Shown here: positions 7,795 through 16,736 of the stretch, piece after piece
How positions within the stretch are numbered: the first letter of the stretch is position 1
Layout: each line of letters opens with the position of its first letter
Origin: an uncultured Bacteroides sp.
GTDB lineage: Bacteria; Bacteroidota; Bacteroidia; Bacteroidales; Bacteroidaceae
Length of the DNA: 64,000 nucleotides
Direction of reading: 5' to 3'
Assembly (NCBI GenBank): GCA_944322285.1
Contig: CALUOR010000097.1
Location: 20,371 to 84,370, forward strand
The notes under the pieces: model-generated
Told to the model about the DNA's origin: nothing
Databases searched by the model: none
Seen by the model: the letters and a program-made list of their open reading frames with translations, nothing else
Program-made: the position numbers and the translations under genes

Positions 7795-8499
7795 TTATAG
7801 GCTCGATTTCGTTCCTTGTGGAATGTCGGATAATGCCAGCAGGGCTTCCGCTTCGAAGATGCAGATTTCTCCGCGGTGCAATTCGATGAATCCGTTATTT
7901 TGCAGGTCGTTTAGGAATCGTGATACATTGATGCGGGTGTCGTTGACAATCATGGCTAAATCTTCCATCTTTATCTTGAATAGTTTTTCGCCTTGTCTGC
8001 GCCGAATGTGAGTGCGTATAAAGTGATAGATGCGTTCTTCCAATGTGCCGGGGACGGCACTCCATAGGTTGTCGTTTTGGTTTTGTCCGTAGCTGCTGAC
8101 CATGTTCAGAAAGTTTAGCCGGAAGATTTCGTACTTGAACAATTCGTTGGTGACAAACGCTTTGCTGATGCTTACCATATTGATATTGCTATGTGCCACG
8201 TAACGCGAAACATAGTTCGTCCTTAAGCCAAACAATGATTGAGGCTCGATAAGGTAGGGGGCTTGGATGTATTCGGTGAAGCTGTATAGCCCATCGGCCG
8301 ATGTCGTGGTTACGGAGATTTCGCCTTTCAATATAAAGTAGAGTTGTTCGCTGGGGGTGCCTTCGCGTACAATCACTTCGCCGGTCCTTTGTTGGGTAAA
8401 GTGAAATTTTACTTTGCCTACGATGTTGGTAAAGTCTTCTTTAGTCAACCCTTGAAACAGGGGAAGCTGCAACAATGTGTCGAATATGCTGGTATTCAT
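7795..8499 (-). CDS. Crp/Fnr-family transcription regulator
   Basis: The 234-residue protein has an N-terminal cyclic-nucleotide-binding-like beta-roll (about residues 15-130, with EGTPSEQLYFILKGEISVTT) and a C-terminal winged helix-turn-helix (about 170-225; MEDLAMIVNDTRINVSRFLN is the recognition region). No cysteine set for an Fnr-type iron-sulfur cluster is visible, and the Crp cAMP pocket motif is not conserved, so the ligand is unknown. It is divergent from marC across 252 bp that carries a promoter in each direction and could control that gene. The family call is secure; the regulon is not. Confidence 0.88.
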   Translation of the reverse strand: MNTSIFDTLLQLPLFQGLTKEDFTNIVGKVKFHFTQQRTGEVIVREGTPSEQLYFILKGEISVTTTSADGLYSFTEYIQAPYLIEPQSLFGLRTNYVSRYVAHSNINMVSISKAFVTNELFKYEIFRLNFLNMVSSYGQNQNDNLWSAVPGTLEERIYHFIRTHIRRRQGEKLFKIKMEDLAMIVNDTRINVSRFLNDLQNNGFIELHRGEICIFEAEALLALSDIPQGTKSSL

Positions 8500-8531
8500 A
8501 TATGATAGATTCTCTGATATACTTATAGGAA

Positions 8532-8539
8532 CAAATGTA
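8532..8539 (-). promoter_or_regulatory. -7 box of the Crp/Fnr gene
   Basis: Read on the minus strand this is TACATTTG, a match to TAnnTTTG, 32 bp upstream of the start codon. No clear -33 element. Confidence 0.5.
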
Positions 8540-8692
8540 GGGATAATTGGGGTGTGCAGATGTGTTGAACCGGTTCTTTTTGTTTTTTTTATTATTTCTT
8601 AAAAATGATATATATGAGCGTTTGACGTTTTGAAAAGCGGTCGGGCGCATCTTTGTTCATTATCGGTCAACTCTTATTTTGCATCGATTTGT

Positions 8693-8724
8693 TTTGGTTA
8701 TGAAAGGGAGAAAAGCTATTTTTG
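8693..8724 (+). promoter_or_regulatory. Promoter of marC
   Basis: TTTG (8693-8696), a 20-bp spacer and TATTTTTG (8717-8724). The predicted start near 8731 excludes the in-frame ATG at 8722 and supports the ATG at 8752. Confidence 0.65.
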
Positions 8725-8751
8725 CAAATAAAAACAAAGGAGGACAAAGAA

Positions 8752-9348
8752 ATGTTATCAACTTTCAATTTTCAGCAGATGATCAGTGCTTTTATCGTGC
8801 TTTTTGCGGTAATAGATATCATAGGGGCTATACCCATCATTATCAATCTGAAAGAAAAGGGCAAAGATGTAAATGCGCTGAAGGCTACGCTTATATCTCT
8901 CGCTCTGTTGCTGGGCTTCTTCTATGCGGGCGATTGGATGCTCCAACTGTTTCATGTAGACATTGAGTCGTTTGCCATTGCAGGCGCGGTGGTCATTTTC
9001 CTGATGGCACTTGAGATGATATTGGACATTGAGATATTCAAGAATCAGGGACCTATCAAAGAAGCCACGCTGGTGCCGCTGGTCTTTCCGCTGCTGGCGG
9101 GTGCAGGTGCGTTTACCACGTTGCTGACCTTGCGCGCGGAGTATGCCAGTATCAATATTATTATCGCGTTGATACTGAATATGATTTGGGTGTACATTGT
9201 TGTCAGCATGACCGGGCGCATAGAACGCTTCTTGGGCAAAGGTGGTATCTACATCATCCGTAAGTTTTTCGGCATCATCCTATTGGCTGTCTCTGTCCGT
9301 TTGTTTACGGCCAACATCACTTCATTGATAGATGCATTGCAGAAATAG
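8752..9348 (+). CDS. MarC/YhgN-family integral membrane protein
   Basis: A 198-residue inner-membrane protein with six predicted membrane helices, as in the MarC (NAAT) family. Typical features are VLFAVIDIIGAIPIII in the first helix, LMALEMILDIEIF in the middle, and PLVFPLLAGAGAFTTLLTL before the fourth helix. The physiological substrate of MarC proteins is unsettled; a link to antibiotic resistance is not established. The start at 8752 is preceded by a strong AAAGGAGG ribosome-binding site and fits the promoter position. A downstream gene on the opposite strand (trkH) converges with only 14 bp between stops. Confidence 0.9.
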   Translation: MLSTFNFQQMISAFIVLFAVIDIIGAIPIIINLKEKGKDVNALKATLISLALLLGFFYAGDWMLQLFHVDIESFAIAGAVVIFLMALEMILDIEIFKNQGPIKEATLVPLVFPLLAGAGAFTTLLTLRAEYASINIIIALILNMIWVYIVVSMTGRIERFLGKGGIYIIRKFFGIILLAVSVRLFTANITSLIDALQK

Positions 9349-9362
9349 ATAGATGTATGTGC

Positions 9363-10877
9363 TTACCGATTCTTCCAAAAACTGGGGTAGAAAAGCAGCA
9401 GCACGCAATACATTTCCAAACGGCCTACCAGCATCAGGAAGGACAGAATCCATTTGGCCACATCGGGCAGGGCGTTCCAAGAGTAGGCGGGGCTGTAATT
9501 GCCGAAAGCAAGGCCTGTGTTGCCGATGCTTGACACGACCACACCGAGTGAATCCATAAAGCCTACTCCCAGTATCATCAGGGCAAGCCAGCCTATCAGA
9601 ATCAAAGTCAGATAGAGAATGACGAAGAAGGCCACCGCTAAAACAATATTGGATGCGACGGTTTGCCTGTTGATACGTATGGGGAGGATGGCGTTTGGAT
9701 GGAGCAGACGGCGGAAGATGCTTCGGATGCCCTTGGCCATCATCTGCAAGCGTGTGGCTTTGATGCCTCCAGCCGTAGAGCCGGTACAGCCTCCCGCAAG
9801 CATGGCAAACAGCAGCAGGACCCATGTAAAGGGTGGCCATGAACTGTAATCTTCGGTGGAAAGGCCGCATGAAGAATGGATGGTTGTTATTTGGAACAAC
9901 GATTTGCGGAAAGCTTCTTCGGCACCATAACCATTGTATATTACTAAGGCGATAGCACAGGCTGCGGTAAGGATGATGACAGACCAAAGAAACCAACGCG
10001 TTTCCTCGTCATGCCATATCTTGGACACTTTGCCTTTGGCGGCAAGGAAGATAAGGCTGAAGTTGAGGCTGCCTATCACCATGAATATGGCAATGACATA
10101 CTCAATGAAAGGTGAGTTCCAATAAGCAATGCTGGCCTGTTTAGTAGAATATCCACCCGTGGCAAGGGTGGCAAACGAATGGCAGACGGCATCGAACCAA
10201 TTCATGCCTCCTACGCGAAGCAGGATAGCCACCAAGAGTGTGAGGGCAAGATATACCCCCCAAATCTGCTTTACCATAATGCTAACCTTGGGGTGCAGTT
10301 TGCTTTGTGTCACTCCTGTTGCTTCGGCCGAAAACAATTGCAGGTTCCCTTCGTTAAAAATGGGCAGAATGACAAGCGCGAAGCTGACAATACCCAAACC
10401 ACCTATCAGATTCGTCAGGTTACGCCAAAACAGGATGCCGTGCGACTGGCTGTCTATGTTGTCCATGATGGTGGCACCAGTGGTGGTGAAGCCGGACATA
10501 GTTTCAAAAAAAGCATTAGTGATGCTGTCCACGCTTCCGCTAAGGTAGAAAGGCAACATGCCGAACAGGGTAAATAGTATCCACGTAAAACTGGCCACGC
10601 AATAACCGTCACGTTTGTTCATCTTGTGTTCCGCTCCCCGGCTTAGCAAAATAAGCAATCCGCCTGCCAGCGTATTGATGCCCGCACATTGCAAGAAAGT
10701 GCGAACAATATCTTCTTCGTCATAATACCACGAAACGCCCGCACACAGCAGAAACATGGTTGTCTCTACCCATAGCAATATGCCCAATACGCGGAAGATA
10801 ATTTTCCGGTTAATGAGGCTTCTATTCCGTTTCTTGGTCGATTGGTCGTATAATGTATCGGCTATAAATCCTTCCAT
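9363..10877 (-). CDS. trkH: Potassium uptake protein, TrkH family
   Basis: A 504-residue membrane protein of the TrkH/KtrB superfamily that imports K+ (with Na+ or H+). Helix-pore-helix repeats are visible with selectivity-filter-like turns: ETMSGFTTTGAT (about residue 125), SFATLATGGYST, HSSCGLSTEDYSS and SSIGNTGLAFGNY. The second half keeps the GGCTGSTAGGIKATR segment typical of TrkH. Length is normal. Its regulatory NAD-binding partner TrkA is not in this window. A -7 box lies just upstream (10917-10924), so it is probably a single-gene unit. Confidence 0.94.
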   Translation of the reverse strand: MEGFIADTLYDQSTKKRNRSLINRKIIFRVLGILLWVETTMFLLCAGVSWYYDEEDIVRTFLQCAGINTLAGGLLILLSRGAEHKMNKRDGYCVASFTWILFTLFGMLPFYLSGSVDSITNAFFETMSGFTTTGATIMDNIDSQSHGILFWRNLTNLIGGLGIVSFALVILPIFNEGNLQLFSAEATGVTQSKLHPKVSIMVKQIWGVYLALTLLVAILLRVGGMNWFDAVCHSFATLATGGYSTKQASIAYWNSPFIEYVIAIFMVIGSLNFSLIFLAAKGKVSKIWHDEETRWFLWSVIILTAACAIALVIYNGYGAEEAFRKSLFQITTIHSSCGLSTEDYSSWPPFTWVLLLFAMLAGGCTGSTAGGIKATRLQMMAKGIRSIFRRLLHPNAILPIRINRQTVASNIVLAVAFFVILYLTLILIGWLALMILGVGFMDSLGVVVSSIGNTGLAFGNYSPAYSWNALPDVAKWILSFLMLVGRLEMYCVLLLFYPSFWKNR

Positions 10878-10916
10878 TGCATGAATATTAGGATACGAGT
10901 TTGTTTAAATGCGTGG

Positions 10917-10924
10917 CAAAAATA
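10917..10924 (-). promoter_or_regulatory. -7 box of trkH
   Basis: Minus-strand TATTTTTG, 39 bp upstream of the trkH start; a weak ATTG -33 element lies about 20 bp further up. Confidence 0.55.
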
Positions 10925-10956
10925 CGCTTGTGGATTGAATAAAACAATTTTTTGGT

Positions 10957-11595
10957 TTAAAAATCTTCTTCCTTTTCATTTTCGTTTGTCTCTTCAGCCT
11001 CTTCCTCATCCTCGAACAGTTCAGGGCGTTGTGGCCCATAACGCATGAAGCCTATAGCACAGATTGTTCCGGCAATGGCTCCGCCCAAATGACCTTCCCA
11101 CGATGTGGTGGCTTTGGCAAATTGAGGAAACATGTCCCACACTAAACCTCCGTAGAGAAAAGTCACTAACAGTGAAATGGCTATTAGGGGCACATGTTTG
11201 CGCAGCAGGCCGCTGAAAAATAGGAAGAAGGCCAGCCCGTAAATAAGGCCGCTTGCGCCAATGTGCCAGCCGGGTTTGCCTATGATGAAGGTGAACACTC
11301 CGCATCCTATCCAAATGGCAAAAAAAATGTAAGGTGCTATTTCGCGATAAAAATAGAACAAACACCAGGACAAGAAGAATAGTGGAACAGTGTTGGCAAG
11401 CAGATGCTTGAAACTGCTATGTACCAACGGATGGGCAAAGATGCCAAATACCCCGCGTTTGGCACGCGGATAGACTCCCAGATGGGTGAAGTCCCAATCC
11501 ATTCCTACCTCTAAAAATTCCAACAGATAGAGGACGAACAAAACAAACAGCGGTATGATGGCTGCCAGAAAAATACGTTGTGTTTCCGGTTTCAT
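10957..11595 (-). CDS. Rhomboid-family intramembrane serine protease
   Basis: A 212-residue protein with six predicted membrane helices. The catalytic serine lies in the rhomboid motif GASGLIYG and the partner histidine in a later helix (WEGHLGGAIAGTI). The loop HPLVHSSFKHLLANTVPLFF is also typical. Rhomboids cleave membrane proteins inside the bilayer; substrates are unknown. The C-terminal tail (about 25 residues) is a strongly acidic Glu/Asp run ending EKEEDF, unusual but seen in some relatives. The frame is open from 11634, but the ATG at 11595 (MKPETQRIF) is a better start. It is divergent from the glucan cluster. Confidence 0.9.
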   Translation of the reverse strand: MKPETQRIFLAAIIPLFVLFVLYLLEFLEVGMDWDFTHLGVYPRAKRGVFGIFAHPLVHSSFKHLLANTVPLFFLSWCLFYFYREIAPYIFFAIWIGCGVFTFIIGKPGWHIGASGLIYGLAFFLFFSGLLRKHVPLIAISLLVTFLYGGLVWDMFPQFAKATTSWEGHLGGAIAGTICAIGFMRYGPQRPELFEDEEEAEETNENEKEEDF

Positions 11596-11713
11596 AATGC
11601 GTAACGGGTTAAGATTTGTTGCCAAAACAGGCAAATCGGACGCAATACTACAATTATTTATGCAAAAAGAGAAAAAAAAGGAATTTTTTATTTCGATTGA
11701 TTACATTAATTTG

Positions 11714-11721
11714 TATTTTTG
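11714..11721 (+). promoter_or_regulatory. -7 box of the alpha-glucan cluster
   Basis: TATTTTTG, with TTCG about 18 bp upstream as a weak -33 element, 65 bp ahead of the debranching-enzyme start. It probably drives the three-gene cluster to 16399. Confidence 0.55.
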
Positions 11722-11786
11722 GGCATTGCTATCGGACAAGGTGGCTATGAAACCGAATATTAACCTTATTTTAAATATGCACAACT

Positions 11787-13751
11787 ATGAGTTATTTACG
11801 ATTTGACAGGACGCTGATGATTAATCTGCAAGAGTCATTGCCTAGAGAAATCCTCCGCACGAACAAATCCGGTGCTTATCACTGTACATCTATTGTGGAC
11901 TGCAATACGCGCAAATACCACGGCTTGTTGGTGATTCCCGTGCCCAATTTGGACGATGAGAATCATGTGCTGCTTTCTTCATTGGACGAGACGGTCATTC
12001 AGCACGGTGCGGAATTCAATCTCGGTTTGCATAAATTCCAAGGAAACCACTTTAGCCCCAATGGGCACAAGTATATCCGGGAGTTTGATTGCGAACATGT
12101 GCCGGCAACGACCTACCGTGTAGGCGGCGTCATCCTCCGTAAGGAGAAGATTTTTGTACACCATGAGAACCGCATTCTGATTCGTTACACGCTGGTTGAT
12201 GCCCATTCAGAGACCAAGTTGCGTTTCCGTCCTTTCCTCGCTTTCCGCAGTGTGCGCGAATATACACACGAGAATCCGCAGGCAAGCCGCGATTATCAGA
12301 TGGTGGCCAATGGTATTAAGACTTGCATGTATCCCGGCTATCCGGAACTTTTCATGCAGCTGAACAAACCGAATGAATTCCACTTCCAGCCCGATTGGTA
12401 TCGTGGATTCGAGTATCCTAAGGAACAAGAGCGCGGCTATGACTTCAACGAAGACTTGTACGTGCCCGGTTATTTCGAAACGGACATTAAGAAAGGGGAG
12501 AGCATTGTATTCTCGGCTGGCATTTCGGAGATTGATCCGGCTACTTTGTTGTCTTTGTTTGAGGATGAGGCTGCTGACCGCACTCCGCGTGACAACTTCC
12601 TGCATTGCTTGACCAACGCTGCGCACCAGTTCCACAACAAACAAGGCGATGAACACTATGTGCTGGCCGGTTATCCGTGGTTTAAATGCCGTGCGCGCGA
12701 CTTGTTTATATCACTTCCGGGATTGACGCTTGCCATTGATGAGCAGTCGGAGTTTGAAGACGTAATGGAGACGGCCCGAAAAGCTCTTTATCAGTTTATG
12801 CGTGGCGAGGACTACACCTATAAAATATACGAGATAGAGCATCCGGACATCTTGTTATGGGCTGTATGGACTTTGCAGCAATATGCCAAAATGGTGTCTC
12901 GTGAGCGTTGCCGTGAGAAGTATGGACAATTGTTGGTAGACATTATGGAATATATCCGCGGACGTAAGCACAACAATCTGTTCCTTCATGATAATGGCTT
13001 GCTTTATACCAATGGTACGGATAAAGCTGTGACATGGATGAATTCTACGGCAAACGGGCGTCCGGTAGTGCCGCGCACTGGCTATGTGGTAGAAATCAAT
13101 GCATTGTGGTATAATGCCCTGCGCTTTGTAGCCGATATGGAGCGGGAAGCTGGGAACGCCATTTTGGCTGACAAGCTGGATGGGCAGGCCGAAATCACCG
13201 GGAAATCGTTTGTTGACGTTTTCCGTAATGAATATGGCTATCTGTTCGACTATGTTGATGGTTATATGATGGATTGGAGTGTACGCCCCAATATGATATT
13301 TACGGTAGCGTTTGATTATTCTCCGTTAGATCGTAAGCAGAAACGTCAGGTGTTGGACATTGTAACAAAGGAATTGCTCACGCCGAAGGGACTGCGTACG
13401 TTGAGCCCGAAGAGCGGTGGTTATAATCCCAATTATGTAGGCCCGCAAATTCAGCGCGACTATGCTTACCATCAAGGCACGGCATGGCCGTGGTTGCTGG
13501 GATTCTACATGGAAGCCTACCTACGCATGTACAAAATGAGCGGCATTTCGTTTGTAGAAAGGCATCTTATCGGGATGGAAGATGAAATGAGCCGTCATTG
13601 TATCTCTACGTTGCCCGAACTGTTTGATGGCAATCCGCCGTTTACAGGAAGGGGCGCAGTTTCGTTTGCCATGAATGTGGCAGAGATACTGCGCATCTTG
13701 AAGTTGTTGGATAAATATGAACGTGCATTAAAGGAGGAGGAACAGAAATGA
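11787..13751 (+). CDS. Glycogen debranching enzyme (archaeal type)
   Basis: A 654-residue amylo-alpha-1,6-glucosidase-like enzyme of the archaeal/bacterial GDE type. The N-terminal domain (about residues 1-230) begins with REILRTNKSGAYHCTSI and CNTRKYHGLLVIP. The catalytic alpha/alpha barrel follows, with GYPWFKCRARDLFISLPGL near 290, LYTNGTDKAVTWMN near 405 and YHQGTAWPWLLGFYM near 565. It would remove alpha-1,6 branches from glycogen or related glucans in the cytoplasm. No signal peptide is present. Its stop overlaps the start of the next gene by four bases (ATGA), so the two are translationally coupled. Confidence 0.92.
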   Translation: MSYLRFDRTLMINLQESLPREILRTNKSGAYHCTSIVDCNTRKYHGLLVIPVPNLDDENHVLLSSLDETVIQHGAEFNLGLHKFQGNHFSPNGHKYIREFDCEHVPATTYRVGGVILRKEKIFVHHENRILIRYTLVDAHSETKLRFRPFLAFRSVREYTHENPQASRDYQMVANGIKTCMYPGYPELFMQLNKPNEFHFQPDWYRGFEYPKEQERGYDFNEDLYVPGYFETDIKKGESIVFSAGISEIDPATLLSLFEDEAADRTPRDNFLHCLTNAAHQFHNKQGDEHYVLAGYPWFKCRARDLFISLPGLTLAIDEQSEFEDVMETARKALYQFMRGEDYTYKIYEIEHPDILLWAVWTLQQYAKMVSRERCREKYGQLLVDIMEYIRGRKHNNLFLHDNGLLYTNGTDKAVTWMNSTANGRPVVPRTGYVVEINALWYNALRFVADMEREAGNAILADKLDGQAEITGKSFVDVFRNEYGYLFDYVDGYMMDWSVRPNMIFTVAFDYSPLDRKQKRQVLDIVTKELLTPKGLRTLSPKSGGYNPNYVGPQIQRDYAYHQGTAWPWLLGFYMEAYLRMYKMSGISFVERHLIGMEDEMSRHCISTLPELFDGNPPFTGRGAVSFAMNVAEILRILKLLDKYERALKEEEQK

Positions 13752-15016
13752 GAGTTTTAATGTTTGGTTGGGAGTTCCCCCCCAAGATATATGGAGGTCT
13801 GGCGGTTGCTTCGTATGGCATAACGAAGGGCTTGAGCCAGCAAGGGGATGTGGAAACCATATTCTGCATGCCTAAGCCCGCAGGCAACGAAGAACAATTC
13901 CTTAAAATAGTGGGCATGAACCAAGTCCCTATCGTATGGCGGGACGTAAACTATGATTATTTGAAGTCGCGCCTCTATGGACAGATGACACCGGAGGATT
14001 ATTATGCTTATCGTGACCATATCTATGCGGATTTCTCGTACATGCATGTCAATGACTTGGGTTGTATGGAATTTGCCGGTGGATATCCGGGTAACCTACA
14101 TGATGAAATCAATAATTTTTCCGTTATAGCCGGTGTTATTGCGCGCAAAGAACAGTTTGACATCATTCATGCTCATGACTGGTTGACTTATCCGGCCGGT
14201 GTTCATGCTAAGCTTGTAAGTGGGAAGCCGTTGTGCATTCACGTGCATGCTACGGACTTCGACCGTTCACGCGGTAAAGTCAACCCGACGGTTTACTCCA
14301 TTGAGAAAAATGGTATGGATTATGCGGATTGCATCATGTGTGTGTCCGAATTGACACGACGTACGGTTATCAACGAGTATCATCAAGATCCACGTAAGGT
14401 GTTTGCCGTACATAACGCGGTATATCCGCTTTCGCAGGAATTGCAAGACATACCTCGTCCGGACCATTCTAAAGAGAAAATCGTAACTTTCTTAGGACGC
14501 ATTACAATGCAAAAAGGACCGGAATATTTCGTGGAAGCTGCTGCAATGGTGCTCAGACGTACGCGTAACATTCGTTTCGTGATGGCAGGCTCGGGCGACA
14601 TGTTGGATGCCATGATTAATATGGTGGCCGACCGTGGCATTGCCGACCGTTTCCATTTCCCGGGATTTATGAAAGGGCGACAGGTATATGAGGTGTATAA
14701 AGATAGCGATGTGTTTGTGATGCCTTCTGTTTCAGAGCCATTTGGTATCGCTCCATTGGAGGCTATGCAGTGCGGCACACCTTCTATCATCTCCAAGCAG
14801 TCAGGTTGCGGTGAAATTTTGGACAAGGTTATCAAGACCGACTATTGGGATATTCACGCCATGGCCGATGCCATTCACTCTATTTGTACGAATCCGTCCT
14901 TGTTCCACTATTTGCAGGAAGAGGGCAAGAAGGAGGTGGACGGCATTACGTGGGAGAAAGTCGGCCTGAAAGTCCGCGGCCTTTATGAGAATGTACTAAG
15001 AAATTATGGTAAATAA
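13748..15016 (+). CDS. GT4 glycosyltransferase, glycogen-synthase-like
   Basis: A 422-residue GT-B fold transferase of the GT4 group. The N-terminal half has MFGWEFPPKIYGGLAVASYG (glycine loop) and IIHAHDWLTYPAG. The C-terminal half has the nucleotide-sugar motif SVSEPFGIAPLEAMQCGTP (about residues 328-346) with the E-x7-E spacing. It is coupled to the debranching enzyme by a 4-bp overlap and followed 18 bp later by a GH57 enzyme. This setting suggests an intracellular alpha-glucan synthase, but the donor (ADP- or UDP-glucose) cannot be read from the sequence. Confidence 0.88.
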   Translation: MRVLMFGWEFPPKIYGGLAVASYGITKGLSQQGDVETIFCMPKPAGNEEQFLKIVGMNQVPIVWRDVNYDYLKSRLYGQMTPEDYYAYRDHIYADFSYMHVNDLGCMEFAGGYPGNLHDEINNFSVIAGVIARKEQFDIIHAHDWLTYPAGVHAKLVSGKPLCIHVHATDFDRSRGKVNPTVYSIEKNGMDYADCIMCVSELTRRTVINEYHQDPRKVFAVHNAVYPLSQELQDIPRPDHSKEKIVTFLGRITMQKGPEYFVEAAAMVLRRTRNIRFVMAGSGDMLDAMINMVADRGIADRFHFPGFMKGRQVYEVYKDSDVFVMPSVSEPFGIAPLEAMQCGTPSIISKQSGCGEILDKVIKTDYWDIHAMADAIHSICTNPSLFHYLQEEGKKEVDGITWEKVGLKVRGLYENVLRNYGK

Positions 15017-15034
15017 ACAAAATACGAATAGGTA

Positions 15035-16399
15035 ATGAGAACGATTTGTCTTTATTTTGAAATACATCAGATTATTCATCTGAAACGTTATCGCTTTTTT
15101 GACATAGGCAACGATCACTATTATTATGATGACTATGCCAATGAAAACACCATCAGCGATGTGGCGGAAAATTCTTATATCCCGTCATTGAATGCGCTCA
15201 TCAGCATGGTAAAAGATTCCGGTGGCGCATTTAAGGTGGCTTTATCCATCTCGGGTGTAGCTTTGGAGCAGCTTGAGATTTATGCCCCCACGGTAATTGA
15301 CCTTCTCCATCAGCTCAACGATACGGGCTGTTGTGAGTTCTTGGCTGAACCTTACTCACACGGCTTGTCTTCACTGGCCAACGAAGATTGTTTCAAGGAA
15401 GAAGTGATGCGTCAGTGTGCAAAGATGAAAGAAATGTTTGGCAAGACTCCGAAGGTGTTCCGTAACTCCAGCTTGATTTACAACGATGAGATTGGAGCGC
15501 AAGTAGCCGACATGGGCTTCAAGGGTATGCTTACTGAAGGTGCCAAGCACGTATTGGGTTGGAAGAGTCCCCACTACGTATATCACTGCAACATGAACCC
15601 CAACCTGAAATTGCTGTTGCGTGACTATAAGTTGTCGGACGATATCAGTCTGCGTTTCTCCAATTCCGACTGGAGCGAATTTCCGCTCTTTGCTGACAAA
15701 TACATCAGTTGGATTGACGCACTGCCTCAGGAAGAACAGGTCATCAATATCTTTATGGAACTTTGCGCATTGGGCAAATATCAGCCGTTGTCTTCCAACA
15801 TATTGGAATTCCTGAAGGCGCTTCCGGCTTGTGCCAAGGAGAAAGGTATTACTTTCTCCACGCCGACAGAGATTGTCACCAAGTTGAAATCGGTGTCTCA
15901 ACTGGATGTGCCCGATCCTTTGTCATGGGTGGACGAAGAAAGAGATACCAGTTGCTGGCTGGGTAACGTAATGCAGCGCGAAGCATTCAACAAGCTGTAT
16001 AGCGTGGCAGAACGCGTTCATCTGTGTGATGACCGCCGCATCAAGCAAGACTGGGATTATCTGCAGGCCAGCAACAATTTCCGTTTCATGACCACCAAGC
16101 AGTCTTCTCTGACGCTGTATCGTGGCATTTATGAATCACCCTACGATGCGTTCACCAACTATATGAATATTTTGGGTGACTTTATCAAACGCGTTGATTC
16201 GCTTTATCCGGAAGATATTGACAACGAAGAATTGAATGCTTTGTTGACTACCATTAAGAATCAGGGAGACGAGATTGCCGAACTGCATAAGGAACTGGAT
16301 GACGCCAATGCTAAACTGGAGAAGCAGGCTAAGAAGCTGGCTACTGCCACCAAGAAGGCCGCAACTGCCAAAAAAACGGCTGCAAAGAAGGCCGAGTAA
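15035..16399 (+). CDS. GH57-family glycoside hydrolase
   Basis: A 454-residue cytoplasmic enzyme of family GH57 (alpha-amylase, 4-alpha-glucanotransferase or branching activity). It starts with the family-like ICLYFEIHQ segment. The likely nucleophile lies in GFKGMLTEGAKHVLGW (about residues 160-175). The acid residue is probably in the later FSNSDWSEFPLFADKY region. The last 60 residues form a coiled coil (IKNQGDEIAELHKELDDANA) followed by a lysine/alanine tail (KKAATAKKTAAKKAE) that looks like a nucleic-acid or polymer-binding extension and is not part of the GH57 fold. It is the third gene of the glucan cluster; exact activity is uncertain. Confidence 0.86.
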   Translation: MRTICLYFEIHQIIHLKRYRFFDIGNDHYYYDDYANENTISDVAENSYIPSLNALISMVKDSGGAFKVALSISGVALEQLEIYAPTVIDLLHQLNDTGCCEFLAEPYSHGLSSLANEDCFKEEVMRQCAKMKEMFGKTPKVFRNSSLIYNDEIGAQVADMGFKGMLTEGAKHVLGWKSPHYVYHCNMNPNLKLLLRDYKLSDDISLRFSNSDWSEFPLFADKYISWIDALPQEEQVINIFMELCALGKYQPLSSNILEFLKALPACAKEKGITFSTPTEIVTKLKSVSQLDVPDPLSWVDEERDTSCWLGNVMQREAFNKLYSVAERVHLCDDRRIKQDWDYLQASNNFRFMTTKQSSLTLYRGIYESPYDAFTNYMNILGDFIKRVDSLYPEDIDNEELNALLTTIKNQGDEIAELHKELDDANAKLEKQAKKLATATKKAATAKKTAAKKAE

Positions 16400-16429
16400 A
16401 AAGAACGTTTGGTGAGAACATAGAATAGG

Positions 16430-16473
16430 AGGGGAAGTGTGAACAAGGAAACGAGTTTAACTTCCCCTTTCTT
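16430..16473 (+). terminator. Terminator of the alpha-glucan cluster
   Basis: AGGGGAAG (16430-16437) pairs with CTTCCCCT (16461-16468), followed by TTCTTT. The rest of 16474-16736 has no gene; it holds only the promoter of the next gene. Confidence 0.75.
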
Positions 16474-16659
16474 TATGATTGCTGTAAGCCGCAGTAAGAT
16501 GATACATTACTACTTCATCTTCTTTTTGTCATAATATAGTGTGCAACTTTTTCGGTATTAAGTCAATGACTGTCCCCTTTCTTCTGCCTGTTCCATGTAT
16601 TTATTCTTTTTAGCCGAAAAATACCGCCAAAATGATGGTATAGTTTGATTTTTTATTAC

Positions 16660-16667
16660 TAATTTTG
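16660..16667 (+). promoter_or_regulatory. -7 box of the phenylacetate-CoA ligase gene
   Basis: TAATTTTG matches TAnnTTTG, 69 bp upstream of the start. No -33 element at the right spacing was seen. Confidence 0.45.
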
Positions 16668-16736
16668 GCCTCATATCTGATATGGATTGTTTTTTGAGCA
16701 GAATTTGAAGTAATAAGTAAACAAAAAGAAAGTATC

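Noticed and set aside
9322-9996. A 224-codon minus-strand frame within trkH
   Set aside because: It is an alternative frame of trkH with tRNA-like Arg/His-rich composition typical of shadow frames.
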